DNA from: Comamonadaceae bacterium
GTDB taxonomy: Bacteria > Pseudomonadota > Gammaproteobacteria > Burkholderiales > Burkholderiaceae_C
Assembly: GCA_027488985.1 (NCBI GenBank)
Contig: JAIYAR010000003.1
Coordinates: forward strand, 287,997 to 351,996
Length of the DNA stretch: 64,000 nucleotides
Reading direction: 5' to 3'
Shown here piece after piece: positions 42,384 to 51,625 of this stretch. Position 1 is the stretch's first letter. Each line of letters begins with the position of its first letter. A program made the translations under genes and the position numbers. Below the pieces are notes generated by a model. It was not told the DNA's origin. It saw only the letters and a list, made by a program, of their open reading frames with translations, and did not search any database.

Positions 42384-42977
42384 TCACTCGCCGACGTAGT
42401 TCTCTGGAAAGAAGTGGCGCTCGATCAGCTCGATCAGGATGTGCAGAACCTTGATGTGCAGCTCTTGCACACGGTCTGCATAAGTGCCGCCCGGGGTGCA
42501 GATGTACACATCGCTTAAGGGCTCCAGCTTTTCGCTGCGCTTGCCGCTGAGGATGATGACCTTCATGCCCAGTGCTTTGGCCGCCTCGGCGGCCTTGATC
42601 ACATTCTTGCTGGTGCCGCTGGTGCTGAGCGTCACCAGGCAATCGCCGGGGCGACCGTGGCCTTCGACGTAGCGGGCGAACACCTGCTCGTAGCCGTGGT
42701 CATTGCCCACACAGGTCAGGTGACCGGCGTCACTGATTGCGGTGGCACCCAAGGCTTTGCGGTCTTTGCGATAGCGGCCGGTCAGCTCTTCCGCAAAGTG
42801 CATGGCATCGCACATGGAGCCGCCATTGCCGCAGGAGTACACCCGGCCGTGATTCTCGAAAGTGGAGATCAGTAGTTGGGCAGCCTGCTCGATGGTCGCC
42901 AATGCGGCCGGGTTGGCCAGCAGATTGGTCAGTGCGGTATGCGCCTCTTGCAGGCTGGAGGTGATGTGGTTTTGCAT
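42384..42977 (-). CDS. gmhA: Phosphoheptose isomerase GmhA
   Basis: 197-residue SIS-fold isomerase, converting sedoheptulose 7-phosphate to heptose 7-phosphate for lipopolysaccharide core. Motifs resemble E. coli GmhA: CGNGGS, then AMHFAEELTGRYRKDR, CVGNDHGYEQVFARYV and LSTSGTSKNVIKA, with the metal/catalytic His and Glu in MHFAEE. I chose ATG 42977; ATG 42986 is also possible. It could alternatively be DiaA, but the similarity favours GmhA. Converges with hemL. Confidence 0.9.
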   Translation of the reverse strand: MQNHITSSLQEAHTALTNLLANPAALATIEQAAQLLISTFENHGRVYSCGNGGSMCDAMHFAEELTGRYRKDRKALGATAISDAGHLTCVGNDHGYEQVFARYVEGHGRPGDCLVTLSTSGTSKNVIKAAEAAKALGMKVIILSGKRSEKLEPLSDVYICTPGGTYADRVQELHIKVLHILIELIERHFFPENYVGE

Positions 42978-43052
42978 GGGGCCCATTTTCGCGCAAACCA
43001 TCCTGCGTCCGGAACAACCACAGAACAACTCAAGATACTACGATTGCAAAAA

Positions 43053-43119
43053 AGTAGGAGTCGCTACTGAATTCATAGCTGCTCGCACATATTCCATGAG
43101 CGCCAAAGCATGATTTGAC
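43053..43119 (+). repeat. Dispersed repeat copy upstream of gmhA
   Basis: GAATTCATAGCTGCTCGCAC, then ATATTCCATGAGCGCCAAAG and CATGATTTGACA. It is an intergenic copy in the spacer between purH and gmhA. Confidence 0.7.
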
Positions 43120-43121
43120 AC

Positions 43122-43148
43122 AAAAAAGCCGCCCTCAGGCGGCTTTTG
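43122..43148 (-). terminator. Terminator of the dusB-fis-purH unit
   Basis: AAAAGCCGCC CTC AGGCGGCTTTT forms a strong stem, with A/T tracts on both sides. Confidence 0.85.
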
Positions 43149-43172
43149 CTGAGCGTAGCTTTGCTTGCCGGC

Positions 43173-44783
43173 TTAGTGGCGGAAGTGGCGCACGCCACTG
43201 AACACCATGGACACGCCGCGCTCGTTGGCTGCGTCGATCACTTCCTGGTCGCGCATGGAGCCACCAGGCTGGATGACGCAGGTCGCGCCATGGTCCACCA
43301 CCACATCCAAGCCATCGCGGAAGGGGAAGAACGCATCGCTCGCTACGACCGTGCCAGCCAAGGACAGATTGGCGTGGCCGGCTTTGATGGAAGCAATGCG
43401 GGCAGAGTCCAGGCGGCTCATCTGGCCGGCGCCCACGCCCATGGTCATGCCGCCCTTGCAGAAGACGATGGCGTTGGATTTGACGTACTTGGCCACCTTC
43501 CAAGCGAAAAGCAAGTCGTTCAGCTCTTCAGCAGTAGGCTGCTTGGTGGTGACAACTTTCAAGTCGCTCAGAGCGAGCTCATGGTTGTCGGCAGTCTGCA
43601 GCAGGATGCCGGAGCCGATGCGCTTCATGTCCATCGCATTTCGGCCTTGCTCCCATGCCGACGCTCCACCCTTGGGCAGATCGATTTGCAGAATGCGCAC
43701 ATTGACCTTGCTCTTGAAGACTTCCAGCGCTGCGGCTGTGAAGCTCGGGGCCATCAACACTTCCACAAACTGCTTGGCGATTTGTTGCGCACCGGCTTCG
43801 TCCAGCTCGGTGTTCAGGGCAATGATGCCGCCGAATGCGCTGGTGGGGTCGGTCTGGAAGGCCTTGCTGTAGGCCTCGAGGGCGTTAGCACCCACAGCCA
43901 CGCCGCAAGGGTTGGCATGCTTGACGATCACGCAGGCTGGCGTATCAAAGCTCTTCACACATTCCCATGCGGCGTCCGCATCTGCAATGTTGTTGTAGCT
44001 CAGCTCCTTGCCCTGCAACTGCTTGGCAGTGACCAGCGAGCCGGGGGCGGGGAACAGGTCGCGGTACAGCGCGGCTTGCTGGTGGCTGTTTTCACCGTAG
44101 CGCAGGTCTTGCACTTTGATGAAGCGGCCATTGCTCTGGCCGGGGAACAGGTCCAGTGTGGGAGCCTTGTCGCCTGCGGGCACTTCGTCACCGATTTGGA
44201 TGGCAGACAGGTAGTCGCTGATGGCGCCGTCGTACTGGCTGATACGGTTGAAGGCCGCGATGGACAGACCCAGCCTGGTCTTGTCGCTCACCACGCCCTT
44301 GGCTTTCAGCTCGGCGATCACGGTGTCGTACTGAGCCGCGTCGGTCAGCACCGCGACGTCTTTCCAGTTTTTGGCCGCGCTGCGCACCATGGCGGGGCCA
44401 CCGATGTCGATGTTCTCGATCGCGTCTTCCAGCGTGCAGCCGGCCTTGGCTACGGTGGCTTCAAACGGGTACAGGTTCACCACCAGAAAGTCGATGGTGT
44501 TGATGTTGTGCTCGGCCAGTGCGGCCATGTGGGTAGGAAAGTCGCGACGTGCCAACAAGCCACCGTGTACGCGGGGGTGCAGCGTCTTCACACGGCCGTC
44601 CAGCATTTCGGGGAAGCCGGTCATCTCGGCCACTTCGGTCACGGGCAGACCTTTGTCAGCCAGCAGTTTGGCGGTGCCGCCGGTCGACAGGAGCTTGACG
44701 CCCTGGGCGTGCAGCGCCTGGGCGAGTTCGACGATGCCGGTCTTGTCGGAGACCGACAACAGTGCAGTTTTTTGTGCGTTCAT
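43173..44783 (-). CDS. purH: Bifunctional AICAR transformylase / IMP cyclohydrolase
   Basis: 536-residue bifunctional enzyme for the last two steps of purine synthesis. The N-terminal IMP cyclohydrolase domain begins [18 protein letters not shown] and contains [16 protein letters not shown]; the C-terminal transformylase has [12 protein letters not shown] and ends with [13 protein letters not shown] 44783 is the homologous start; an upstream frame to 45068 is spurious. Follows fis by 71 bases. Confidence 0.97.
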   Translation of the reverse strand: MNAQKTALLSVSDKTGIVELAQALHAQGVKLLSTGGTAKLLADKGLPVTEVAEMTGFPEMLDGRVKTLHPRVHGGLLARRDFPTHMAALAEHNINTIDFLVVNLYPFEATVAKAGCTLEDAIENIDIGGPAMVRSAAKNWKDVAVLTDAAQYDTVIAELKAKGVVSDKTRLGLSIAAFNRISQYDGAISDYLSAIQIGDEVPAGDKAPTLDLFPGQSNGRFIKVQDLRYGENSHQQAALYRDLFPAPGSLVTAKQLQGKELSYNNIADADAAWECVKSFDTPACVIVKHANPCGVAVGANALEAYSKAFQTDPTSAFGGIIALNTELDEAGAQQIAKQFVEVLMAPSFTAAALEVFKSKVNVRILQIDLPKGGASAWEQGRNAMDMKRIGSGILLQTADNHELALSDLKVVTTKQPTAEELNDLLFAWKVAKYVKSNAIVFCKGGMTMGVGAGQMSRLDSARIASIKAGHANLSLAGTVVASDAFFPFRDGLDVVVDHGATCVIQPGGSMRDQEVIDAANERGVSMVFSGVRHFRH

Positions 44784-44854
44784 AGTGCGGGGTAAAGTAA
44801 AACCAGAAAACGTTTCACCGGACACCGCGCCATGGCGGGAGCCGGCGGGGACAA

Positions 44855-45091
44855 TTACGAGAGCAGCTTGTGCTCTACCAATTTTTTGCGCAAGGTATTG
44901 CGATTCAAGCCCAGCCATTGGGCGGCTTTGGACTGGTTGTTGTCCGCCTGCGCCATCACCACTTCGAGCAAGGGTTTCTCTACCGCCCGAACCAGCATGT
45001 CGTACATGCCACCGGGCTCCGTACCATCCAGATCCGCGAAATACGATTCCAGACTGGTGCGCACGCACTCATCCAAGTGCTTCTTGCTCAT
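44855..45091 (-). CDS. fis: Fis family DNA-binding regulator
   Basis: 78-residue nucleoid protein. The C-terminal helix-turn-helix is [17 protein letters not shown], and the N-terminal half is helical. It is shorter than E. coli Fis at the N-terminus, as usual for Betaproteobacteria. It overlaps the dusB stop by 4 bases, matching the conserved dusB-fis operon. Confidence 0.93.
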   Translation of the reverse strand: MSKKHLDECVRTSLESYFADLDGTEPGGMYDMLVRAVEKPLLEVVMAQADNNQSKAAQWLGLNRNTLRKKLVEHKLLS

Positions 45092-46140
45092 GCTGCCAAT
45101 TCCATCATGTCATGTCCCCTTGCCTGACCGGTCGCTGCTTCCCGGGCGGGAATGCGATCCATTTTTTCATTCAACTCATCCAAATACGTTTCCACCGCAG
45201 CCACTTGGGAGACACTGTCTTCCAACAGATTCATGCGCTGACGGAAGTCTTCACCACCCGGCAGATCTTCCAGATACCAGCCAATGTGCTTGCGCGCAGA
45301 GCGCACGCCTATGAATTCGTCGTACAGGCCGTAATGGTCGTAGAGGTGCTCGACCAACAGCTTCTTCACCTCACTCACCAGCGGTGGTGCAAGGTGTGTG
45401 CCAGTGGCCAGAAAGTGCGCCACCTCCCGGAATATCCACGGGTAGCCTTGGGCCGCACGGCCGATCATGATGGCGTCTGCACCCGTTGCGTTCAGCACGT
45501 CACGCGCCTTCTCGGGGGTGGTGATATCGCCATTGGCCACCACCGGAATGCGCAGGGCCGCTTTCACGGCAGCAATGGTGTCGTACTCGGCAGCGCCTTT
45601 GTAGCCCTGCTCGCGGGTACGGCCATGTACCGTCACCATCTGCACGCCTGCGGCCTCGGCAGCACGGGCCAGCACCACCGCATTCTTCTCGGCCTGGCAC
45701 CAGCCGGTGCGCATCTTCAAGGTCACCGGCACATTCCGGGGTGCGCAAGCTTTGACAACCGCGTCCACGATCTCGATGGCGAGTTGCTCGTCCTGCATCA
45801 GGGCGGAGCCTGCCCACTTGTTGCACACCTTTTTGGCGGGGCATCCCATGTTGATGTCGATGATCTGCGCGCCACGGTCGATGTTGTAAACCGCGGCTTC
45901 GGCCATCATGGCCGCCTCGGTACCGGCAATCTGCACCGCAATCGGTCCGGGCTCACCATCGTGGTTCGCGCGGCGCGAGGTCTTGAGGCTATTCCACAAA
46001 TCTTTGCGGGACGTCACCATTTCGCTCACCGCATACCCGGCACCCAGCTTTTTGCACAACTGGCGGAAAGGCCTGTCGGTCACCCCTGCCATAGGGGCAA
46101 CAAAGAGGTGATTCGCCAAAGCGAATGGGCCGATTTGCAT
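45088..46140 (-). CDS. dusB: tRNA-dihydrouridine synthase B
   Basis: 350-residue FMN enzyme that reduces uridine 17 in tRNA. Motifs are VAPMAGVTDRPFRQLC at the N-terminus, MGCPAKKVCNKWAGSAL with the catalytic cysteine, and VHGRTREQGYKG. It leads the dusB-fis operon. A GC-rich hairpin lies upstream of its start. Confidence 0.96.
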   Translation of the reverse strand: MQIGPFALANHLFVAPMAGVTDRPFRQLCKKLGAGYAVSEMVTSRKDLWNSLKTSRRANHDGEPGPIAVQIAGTEAAMMAEAAVYNIDRGAQIIDINMGCPAKKVCNKWAGSALMQDEQLAIEIVDAVVKACAPRNVPVTLKMRTGWCQAEKNAVVLARAAEAAGVQMVTVHGRTREQGYKGAAEYDTIAAVKAALRIPVVANGDITTPEKARDVLNATGADAIMIGRAAQGYPWIFREVAHFLATGTHLAPPLVSEVKKLLVEHLYDHYGLYDEFIGVRSARKHIGWYLEDLPGGEDFRQRMNLLEDSVSQVAAVETYLDELNEKMDRIPAREAATGQARGHDMMELAA

Positions 46141-46177
46141 GGGTAGGATGGAAGCGGGGGACGGTAAAAAGCGTGAA

Positions 46178-46197
46178 GGCCCGCACTGCTGCGGGCC
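46178..46197. other. GC-rich hairpin between dusB and yqaA
   Basis: GGCCCGCA / TGCGGGCC with a four-base loop, 37 bases upstream of dusB. Read on the minus strand it is followed within 10 bases by TTTTT, so it could work as a leader terminator. On the plus strand no T-tract follows. Confidence 0.35.
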
Positions 46198-46288
46198 CTG
46201 TGCGTATTCTAACTGCTCAAAATTTCAGCAATTGAAATGCGACTCGAGCAAGCGTACCCGAGGCCCCGCTCCCTATACTGGGTTCACC

Positions 46289-46762
46289 ATGAACGACTGG
46301 ATCACCCACCTTCTGCATTTGTTTGCTTTACCCGAATACGGCTTGAGCACCGTCTTCGCCGTGGCACTGATCTCGGCTACTTTGCTCCCCATGGGCTCGG
46401 AACCGGTGGTACTGGGCTTGGTGCACCTTCAGCCAGACATGTTCTGGCCCGTCATCGCCGTGGCCACCGTGGGCAACACGCTAGGCGGCGCGATTACGTG
46501 GTGGATGGGCAGAGCTGCTTGCGAAGTGGCCGACCGGTACGGCAAGTCCGCCAGCCATGTGCGGGCCCTGCACTGGCTGCGCCGCATGGGTCCCAAAGCT
46601 TGTCTGCTGGCTTGGTTGCCCGTCGTGGGCGACCCGCTATGCGCCGTGGCCGGCTGGCTCAAGCTGCCCTTCTGGCAATGCGTCGCCTACATGGCAGTGG
46701 GCAAGTGCCTGCGCTATGTCACGATGACTGCAGGCGCCATCGGGCTGATATCGCTGTGGTGA
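46289..46762 (+). CDS. DedA family membrane protein (YqaA-like)
   Basis: 157-residue DedA/SNARE-associated family protein with four to five helices. Typical features are a start LLHLFALPEYGLSTVFA, ATVGNTLGGAITWWMGR and LLAWLPVVGDPLCAVAGWL, the last with conserved glycine and proline. DedA proteins move undecaprenyl phosphate or phospholipids across the membrane. Stands alone; converges with mnmH, 1 base apart. Confidence 0.9.
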   Translation: MNDWITHLLHLFALPEYGLSTVFAVALISATLLPMGSEPVVLGLVHLQPDMFWPVIAVATVGNTLGGAITWWMGRAACEVADRYGKSASHVRALHWLRRMGPKACLLAWLPVVGDPLCAVAGWLKLPFWQCVAYMAVGKCLRYVTMTAGAIGLISLW

Positions 46763-46763
46763 G

Positions 46764-47816
46764 CTAGGGGCGCTGTGCGATACGACGCGCCAGATCCATA
46801 AACCCGGCGTCACTGACATCGTCCGTACCCAAGACGAGCCCTTGGGCGTCGGCGGACTGCAGCTGCTGCATGGAGCGGTCGTAGTACCGGTCGTAGTGCT
46901 TGACCAGCAGATCTTCTACCAGCGCTTCATACTGCCCTGTTGCGATCAGGCTCTTCCAAGCCTCCACTTGGGCCTTGCCGCAGGTCGCACCCAGTCGCTC
47001 CAATTGGGCGATCAACACCGGGCTATGCACAAAATAAGCATAGTCCTGTAACAAAAACCGCACACGCGCGCTGACTGGGACGTGCAGTCCCATCCATTGG
47101 CCCTGCTGTATGCCCTGGTACACCGCATCCGGCAGGCGCAACAGGCCGATGCGCTTGCTTTCCGCCTCCACATACACCGGGCGCGCCGGATCAAATGCTG
47201 ACAAGGTGTGGAGCACCCGGGTTTCAAACATCTTCTGGGACGGTTGCACTTGGCCCGGCAGTCCGCCGAGCACCGAGCCTTTGTGAGCGGCAATCGCTTC
47301 CAGGTTCAGCACCTGCTCGCCCAGCGCATCCAAAGCCTCAAGCACCTTGGTTTTGCCTGACCCCGTGGGCCCGGCCAGTACCCGGAAGTCGAATCGGGGG
47401 GGGACCACTTCCAGCTCGGTCAACACATGATGGCGCCAGGATTTGTAGCCGCCGCTCAGGCGCCGTGCCGTCCAACCCACTTCATTGAGGATATGGGTGA
47501 ACGAACCACTGCGTTGACCTCCACGCCAGCAATACACCAGCGGGCGCCAGGACTTGGGGTGTGCTGAAAATAGCGTCTCAATGTAGCGCGCCACATTGCG
47601 CGCGACCAAGACCGCGCCTACCTTGCGGGCTTCAAACGGAGACACTTGTTTGTACAGCGTACCCACCCGGATACGTTCCTCGTCATCCAACACGGGGCAG
47701 TTGATCGCACCGGGAATATGGTCCAACGCAAACTCGCCGGGAGATCGCGCATCAATCACGGCATCGAAACTGCCCAACTGAGCGATGTCGGCGAAGGTGT
47801 GGTTGACGGAAGTCAC
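46764..47816 (-). CDS. mnmH: tRNA 2-selenouridine synthase
   Basis: 350-residue enzyme that replaces tRNA wobble 2-thiouridine sulfur with selenium. An N-terminal rhodanese domain has the catalytic Cys in LVYCWRGGQRSGSF, and a C-terminal P-loop domain has LAGPTGSGKTKVLE. It needs selenophosphate from SelD, which is not in the window. Convergent with yqaA. Confidence 0.93.
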   Translation of the reverse strand: MTSVNHTFADIAQLGSFDAVIDARSPGEFALDHIPGAINCPVLDDEERIRVGTLYKQVSPFEARKVGAVLVARNVARYIETLFSAHPKSWRPLVYCWRGGQRSGSFTHILNEVGWTARRLSGGYKSWRHHVLTELEVVPPRFDFRVLAGPTGSGKTKVLEALDALGEQVLNLEAIAAHKGSVLGGLPGQVQPSQKMFETRVLHTLSAFDPARPVYVEAESKRIGLLRLPDAVYQGIQQGQWMGLHVPVSARVRFLLQDYAYFVHSPVLIAQLERLGATCGKAQVEAWKSLIATGQYEALVEDLLVKHYDRYYDRSMQQLQSADAQGLVLGTDDVSDAGFMDLARRIAQRP

Positions 47817-47828
47817 GCGTTGTTTCCT

Positions 47829-48725
47829 TTATCGGATCAGAACCAGAATCGTGCCCACCACCGTGAGGCCTGCGCCCCACCATGCACCGGTTGCGGGGGC
47901 TCGCCCGAGGTGCCACCACAGCAACGGTAGCACCAGCACCGGAGACACAGACGACAAAATCCCGACCATGCCGACATTGCCGTTTTGAAGTGCGAGGAGG
48001 ATCAGGCTCATACCCAGCCCCATCCCGATCATCCCGCTCAAGCCTACTTTTCCAATCACCGGCCAAGACAGAGGATTCTGGGTACGGGCCACACCGGCTC
48101 CGGCCCAAAGCAAAACCAGGTGGGCTGCGCAGGTAGCGCCTACCCGCAGCACGGTGGCGGCCACCGGATCCACGCCGGACGCCATCACCGGCTTGGCGAT
48201 CAGGGAACCGGTCGCTTGACACAACGCGGCCACCAAGCCCAGGGCGACACCCGAGGGTACATGGCCACGAATTTGTTCCAGCACATGGGACTCATCTTTG
48301 CGGGTCCCCAGTGCAATGGCCGTCATCACACCGCCGACCACCAAGGCACCGCCCAACAGGGCCTGGGGGCCCATGCGCTCGTCGAGAATCAGAAAACCCA
48401 ATAGCGCACTGAAAAGCGCGTGGGTTGCAAACAAAACTCCCGTACGGCGCGGACCCAGCCGGTTCATGGAGGCAAACAGCGCAGTGTCCCCGACAAAAAT
48501 GCCGATGAGACCACTGACCATCAATACCCCGGCCTGCCCCCAAGAAATGCTGTGCCACGCACCATTGACAAGCACTACCGGGGCGAGCATTACAAAGACC
48601 AGCCCCATGCGCCAGCGCGTAAAAGCAAACGCGCCCAAATGGCGCGCTTGCGGAGCGGAAATCAGCCCGGTGAAGGCCCAGCAGGCCGCTGCTCCCAGGG
48701 CCAACCAGTCATACGACAGGGTCAC
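47829..48725 (-). CDS. EamA family DMT transporter
   Basis: 298-residue drug/metabolite exporter with ten predicted helices in two EamA halves. Hallmarks are FVGDTALFASMNRLGPRR in the first half and GMIGMGLGMSLILLALQNGN in the second. Substrate not predictable. Twelve bases upstream of mnmH on the same strand, possibly co-transcribed. Confidence 0.88.
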   Translation of the reverse strand: MTLSYDWLALGAAACWAFTGLISAPQARHLGAFAFTRWRMGLVFVMLAPVVLVNGAWHSISWGQAGVLMVSGLIGIFVGDTALFASMNRLGPRRTGVLFATHALFSALLGFLILDERMGPQALLGGALVVGGVMTAIALGTRKDESHVLEQIRGHVPSGVALGLVAALCQATGSLIAKPVMASGVDPVAATVLRVGATCAAHLVLLWAGAGVARTQNPLSWPVIGKVGLSGMIGMGLGMSLILLALQNGNVGMVGILSSVSPVLVLPLLWWHLGRAPATGAWWGAGLTVVGTILVLIR

Positions 48726-48747
48726 ATGATGTCCGTGGAAAGATGCA

Positions 48748-49839
48748 TCAGGAACTGAACAGGAAGTTCATCACGTCGCCATCCTTGACCACGTATTCCT
48801 TGCCTTCAGCGCGCATCTTGCCGGCATCTTTGGCACCCTGTTCGCCCTTGAAAGCGATGAAATCGTCAAACGCGATGGTCTGGGCACGGATGTAACCCTT
48901 CTCGAAATCGGTGTGAATCACGCCCGCAGCTTGGGGACCGGTATCGCCCACATGGATGGTCCAAGCGCGCACTTCCTTCACACCCGCGGTGAAATAGGTT
49001 TGCAGACCCAACAAGCTGTAAGCGGAGCGAATCAAGCGGTTCAGGCCTGGCTCGGACTGGCCGAGTTCTTTCAAGAACTCCAGACGGTCCGCATCGTCCA
49101 TCTCGGAAAGCTCTGCTTCCATCTTGGCGCAAATGGCCACTACGGGTGCCCCCTGGGCTTTGGCAAAAGCCGTTAGACGGTCCAGCAGCGGATTGTTCTC
49201 AAAGCCATCTTCGGACACATTCGCCACAAACATGGCGGGCTTGGCCGTGATCAGGAAGAACTGCTTCAACAATGGCAGCTCTTCTTTGCTGAAATCAATC
49301 GTGCGCACCGGCTTGGCTTCGTTCAAGGCAGTCTGGCAACGCTCCAGGATGGACACCAGCTTGACGGACTCTTTGTCGCCGGAGCGCGCCAGTTTGGTCA
49401 CACGGTGCAAGGCTTTTTCTACAGCACCCAGGTCCGCCAGGCACAGCTCAGTCTGAATAACTTCGATGTCGGCAATCGGGTCCACCTTGCCCGCCACGTG
49501 AATGACGTTGTCATCTTCAAAGCAGCGCACCACATTGATAGTGGCATCTGTTTCGCGGATGTGTGCCAGGAACTTGTTGCCCAAGCCCTCGCCAGTACTG
49601 GCTCCTGCCACCAAGCCGGCAATGTCCACAAACTCCACGATGGCCGGAACAATGCGCTCGGGGGAGATGATGTCGGCCAACTGCTGCAAGCGCAGATCGG
49701 GCACTTCCACCACGCCCACGTTGGGCTCAATCGTGCAAAACGGGTAGTTTTCTGCAGCAATGCCCGCCTTGGTCAAGGCGTTAAAAAGGGTACTTTTGCC
49801 CACGTTGGGCAGGCCTACAATGCCACACTTCAAACTCAT
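48748..49839 (-). CDS. ychF: Redox-regulated ATPase YchF
   Basis: 363-residue OBG-family protein that prefers ATP to GTP. Motifs are [32 protein letters not shown] and, at the C-terminus, a TGS domain with [19 protein letters not shown] and [11 protein letters not shown]. It binds ribosomes and regulates stress responses. The full-length product is present. Confidence 0.97.
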   Translation of the reverse strand: MSLKCGIVGLPNVGKSTLFNALTKAGIAAENYPFCTIEPNVGVVEVPDLRLQQLADIISPERIVPAIVEFVDIAGLVAGASTGEGLGNKFLAHIRETDATINVVRCFEDDNVIHVAGKVDPIADIEVIQTELCLADLGAVEKALHRVTKLARSGDKESVKLVSILERCQTALNEAKPVRTIDFSKEELPLLKQFFLITAKPAMFVANVSEDGFENNPLLDRLTAFAKAQGAPVVAICAKMEAELSEMDDADRLEFLKELGQSEPGLNRLIRSAYSLLGLQTYFTAGVKEVRAWTIHVGDTGPQAAGVIHTDFEKGYIRAQTIAFDDFIAFKGEQGAKDAGKMRAEGKEYVVKDGDVMNFLFSS

Positions 49840-49870
49840 AACAAACCTCTAAAAACTGGGTGCCAAGTGT

Positions 49871-51625
49871 ATGCCATACCTGTTTCCTCGCCTGTTGGTG
49901 GCGCTGGCACTCTGGATCGGAGCAGGGATGGCCGGTGCCCGTGCGGCAGATGTGGCCTTCACTGACGCACTGGTTCTCGGAGACAACCCCACCAGCCTGA
50001 CCATCCCCGGACGCACATGGCAATGGTTGGAAAACGGACGCAGTGCCGCCGCCGCAGATGCTCAGTCGGCCGCATTTGAGGCCGTTCCAGCGACACAGAT
50101 AGCCCCACTTAACCCGGACAACACCCTCTGGATCAGGCTGCGCCTGGTGAGGGCAGCGGGCAATGCATCGCATTGGGTGCTTAATATCCCGCAGCCTTAC
50201 CTCGACTATGTGACCTTGTACGAACTGCGCAATGGTGCCTGGTACCCGCAAACCGCCGGAGACACGCATGCGCAACACCATTGGGCCATGCGCTGGCTGT
50301 ATCCCGAGTTCGCGCTGAATTTGTCTGCGGGGCAGCCTCAGGATGTGCTGCTGCAAATCCGGAATTTCAAACCGCTCCCTCTCCCGCTACGCATCAGCCA
50401 GGCGAACGCACGCGAGGGGCAACGCTTGCTGGAAAGCATTCTGCTGGGTCTTGTATTCGGTCTGGTGCTCACACTGGGTGTGCTTTCCATGCTGCGCTAC
50501 GCCGAATTCCGCAACGTGTCAGACCTGGGCGCCGCCCTTTACAGCGCATTGATTGCGATGGCGCTGGGCCAATTCAACGGCGTACTGAATGTCCTTCTTT
50601 GGGATGAGGCCCCCGCATGGGCCGACTATGCCAACAGCGTGCTTCCGGTGGCCGCAGTTGGCGGAGCGCTTCTATTCGGCCGCCACGTGTATGCATTGGC
50701 GACCCATTACCCGCGCTTTGACAGGGTGTTCTATGCGATGGGATGGGGAGGCCTTGCTTCGGTGTTGAGCTATGTCGTGGTCGACCGGGCCACGGCCGAC
50801 ATCATCGCAGGCACCGTTTTGCTGCTGGGCACCGCCACAGGCCTGGCCGCCACCTGGCTGAGCTGGCGCGCCGGCTCGCCCATCGGTGCGTGGTTGCTAT
50901 GGACCTATACGCCCCAGTTCGCCATGGTGCTTTGGATGACGCTGGAAGCCGGCGGCTACCTGCCGGCTTTCTGGCCTTTGAGATACCTCTTGACCGTCAC
51001 CGTAGCAGCCTCAGTACCGGCTCTGGTGTACGCCCTAGGCCGGGCCACCCACGACCGCAAGGAGCTGGAAGCCCGGGCCGAACATTTACCCACTCAGGAC
51101 GCCCTGACCGGACTATTGACGCCAAGCGCCTTTCAAACGCACCTCGAAGACGCCTACCAACGCGTCGTCAATGGACGGGAACCTTTGGCACTGGTGCTCG
51201 TGAGCGTGATCAACCACGAACACATCCGCAGCAAAATGGGGGATCCGATTGCTGAGCAATGCCTGCTGCGGGCAGTCATCAAACTGCATCGCGTGCTGCG
51301 GGATGTAGACCCGGCTGCCCGCGTCGGTAGTGCCCGTTTCGCCATGCTGCTGGAAGGCGTTGCCTCGCGGCAGGCGGTCACAGAGCGCCTCGTCAAACTG
51401 GTGGCCTCCGGACTGATCCCGCTACAAGGCCTGCAACCGGAAGTGACCCTGCAGTTCCAGGCTGCCTGCGTGCTCCTCCATGAAAACCCGATTGCACCTG
51501 ACAAGGCACTGAATGAGTTGTCTGAAGTGCTGGCCGGCATTTCGCCGCGCACCCGGAGACCTGTCCGCTTTTTGGAACCCGTGCCCACCCAGGTGGGAAG
51601 CCTGCACTCTTCTCTGTCCGCATGA
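49871..51625 (+). CDS. 7TM receptor-like protein with degenerate GGDEF domain (first copy)
   Basis: 584-residue membrane protein. A signal peptide (about 1-25) is followed by an extracytoplasmic beta-rich 7TMR-DISM-type domain (about 30-180), seven helices (about 190-390), and a C-terminal GGDEF-fold domain (about 410-570). The domain begins DALTGLLTPSAF, like DALTGLxNR of diguanylate cyclases. The active-site GGDEF is replaced by GSARF (486-490), so it is probably inactive. The stop overlaps the start of the paralogue by 4 bases. Function unknown; the architecture suggests sensing of a periplasmic signal. Confidence 0.8.
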   Translation: MPYLFPRLLVALALWIGAGMAGARAADVAFTDALVLGDNPTSLTIPGRTWQWLENGRSAAAADAQSAAFEAVPATQIAPLNPDNTLWIRLRLVRAAGNASHWVLNIPQPYLDYVTLYELRNGAWYPQTAGDTHAQHHWAMRWLYPEFALNLSAGQPQDVLLQIRNFKPLPLPLRISQANAREGQRLLESILLGLVFGLVLTLGVLSMLRYAEFRNVSDLGAALYSALIAMALGQFNGVLNVLLWDEAPAWADYANSVLPVAAVGGALLFGRHVYALATHYPRFDRVFYAMGWGGLASVLSYVVVDRATADIIAGTVLLLGTATGLAATWLSWRAGSPIGAWLLWTYTPQFAMVLWMTLEAGGYLPAFWPLRYLLTVTVAASVPALVYALGRATHDRKELEARAEHLPTQDALTGLLTPSAFQTHLEDAYQRVVNGREPLALVLVSVINHEHIRSKMGDPIAEQCLLRAVIKLHRVLRDVDPAARVGSARFAMLLEGVASRQAVTERLVKLVASGLIPLQGLQPEVTLQFQAACVLLHENPIAPDKALNELSEVLAGISPRTRRPVRFLEPVPTQVGSLHSSLSA

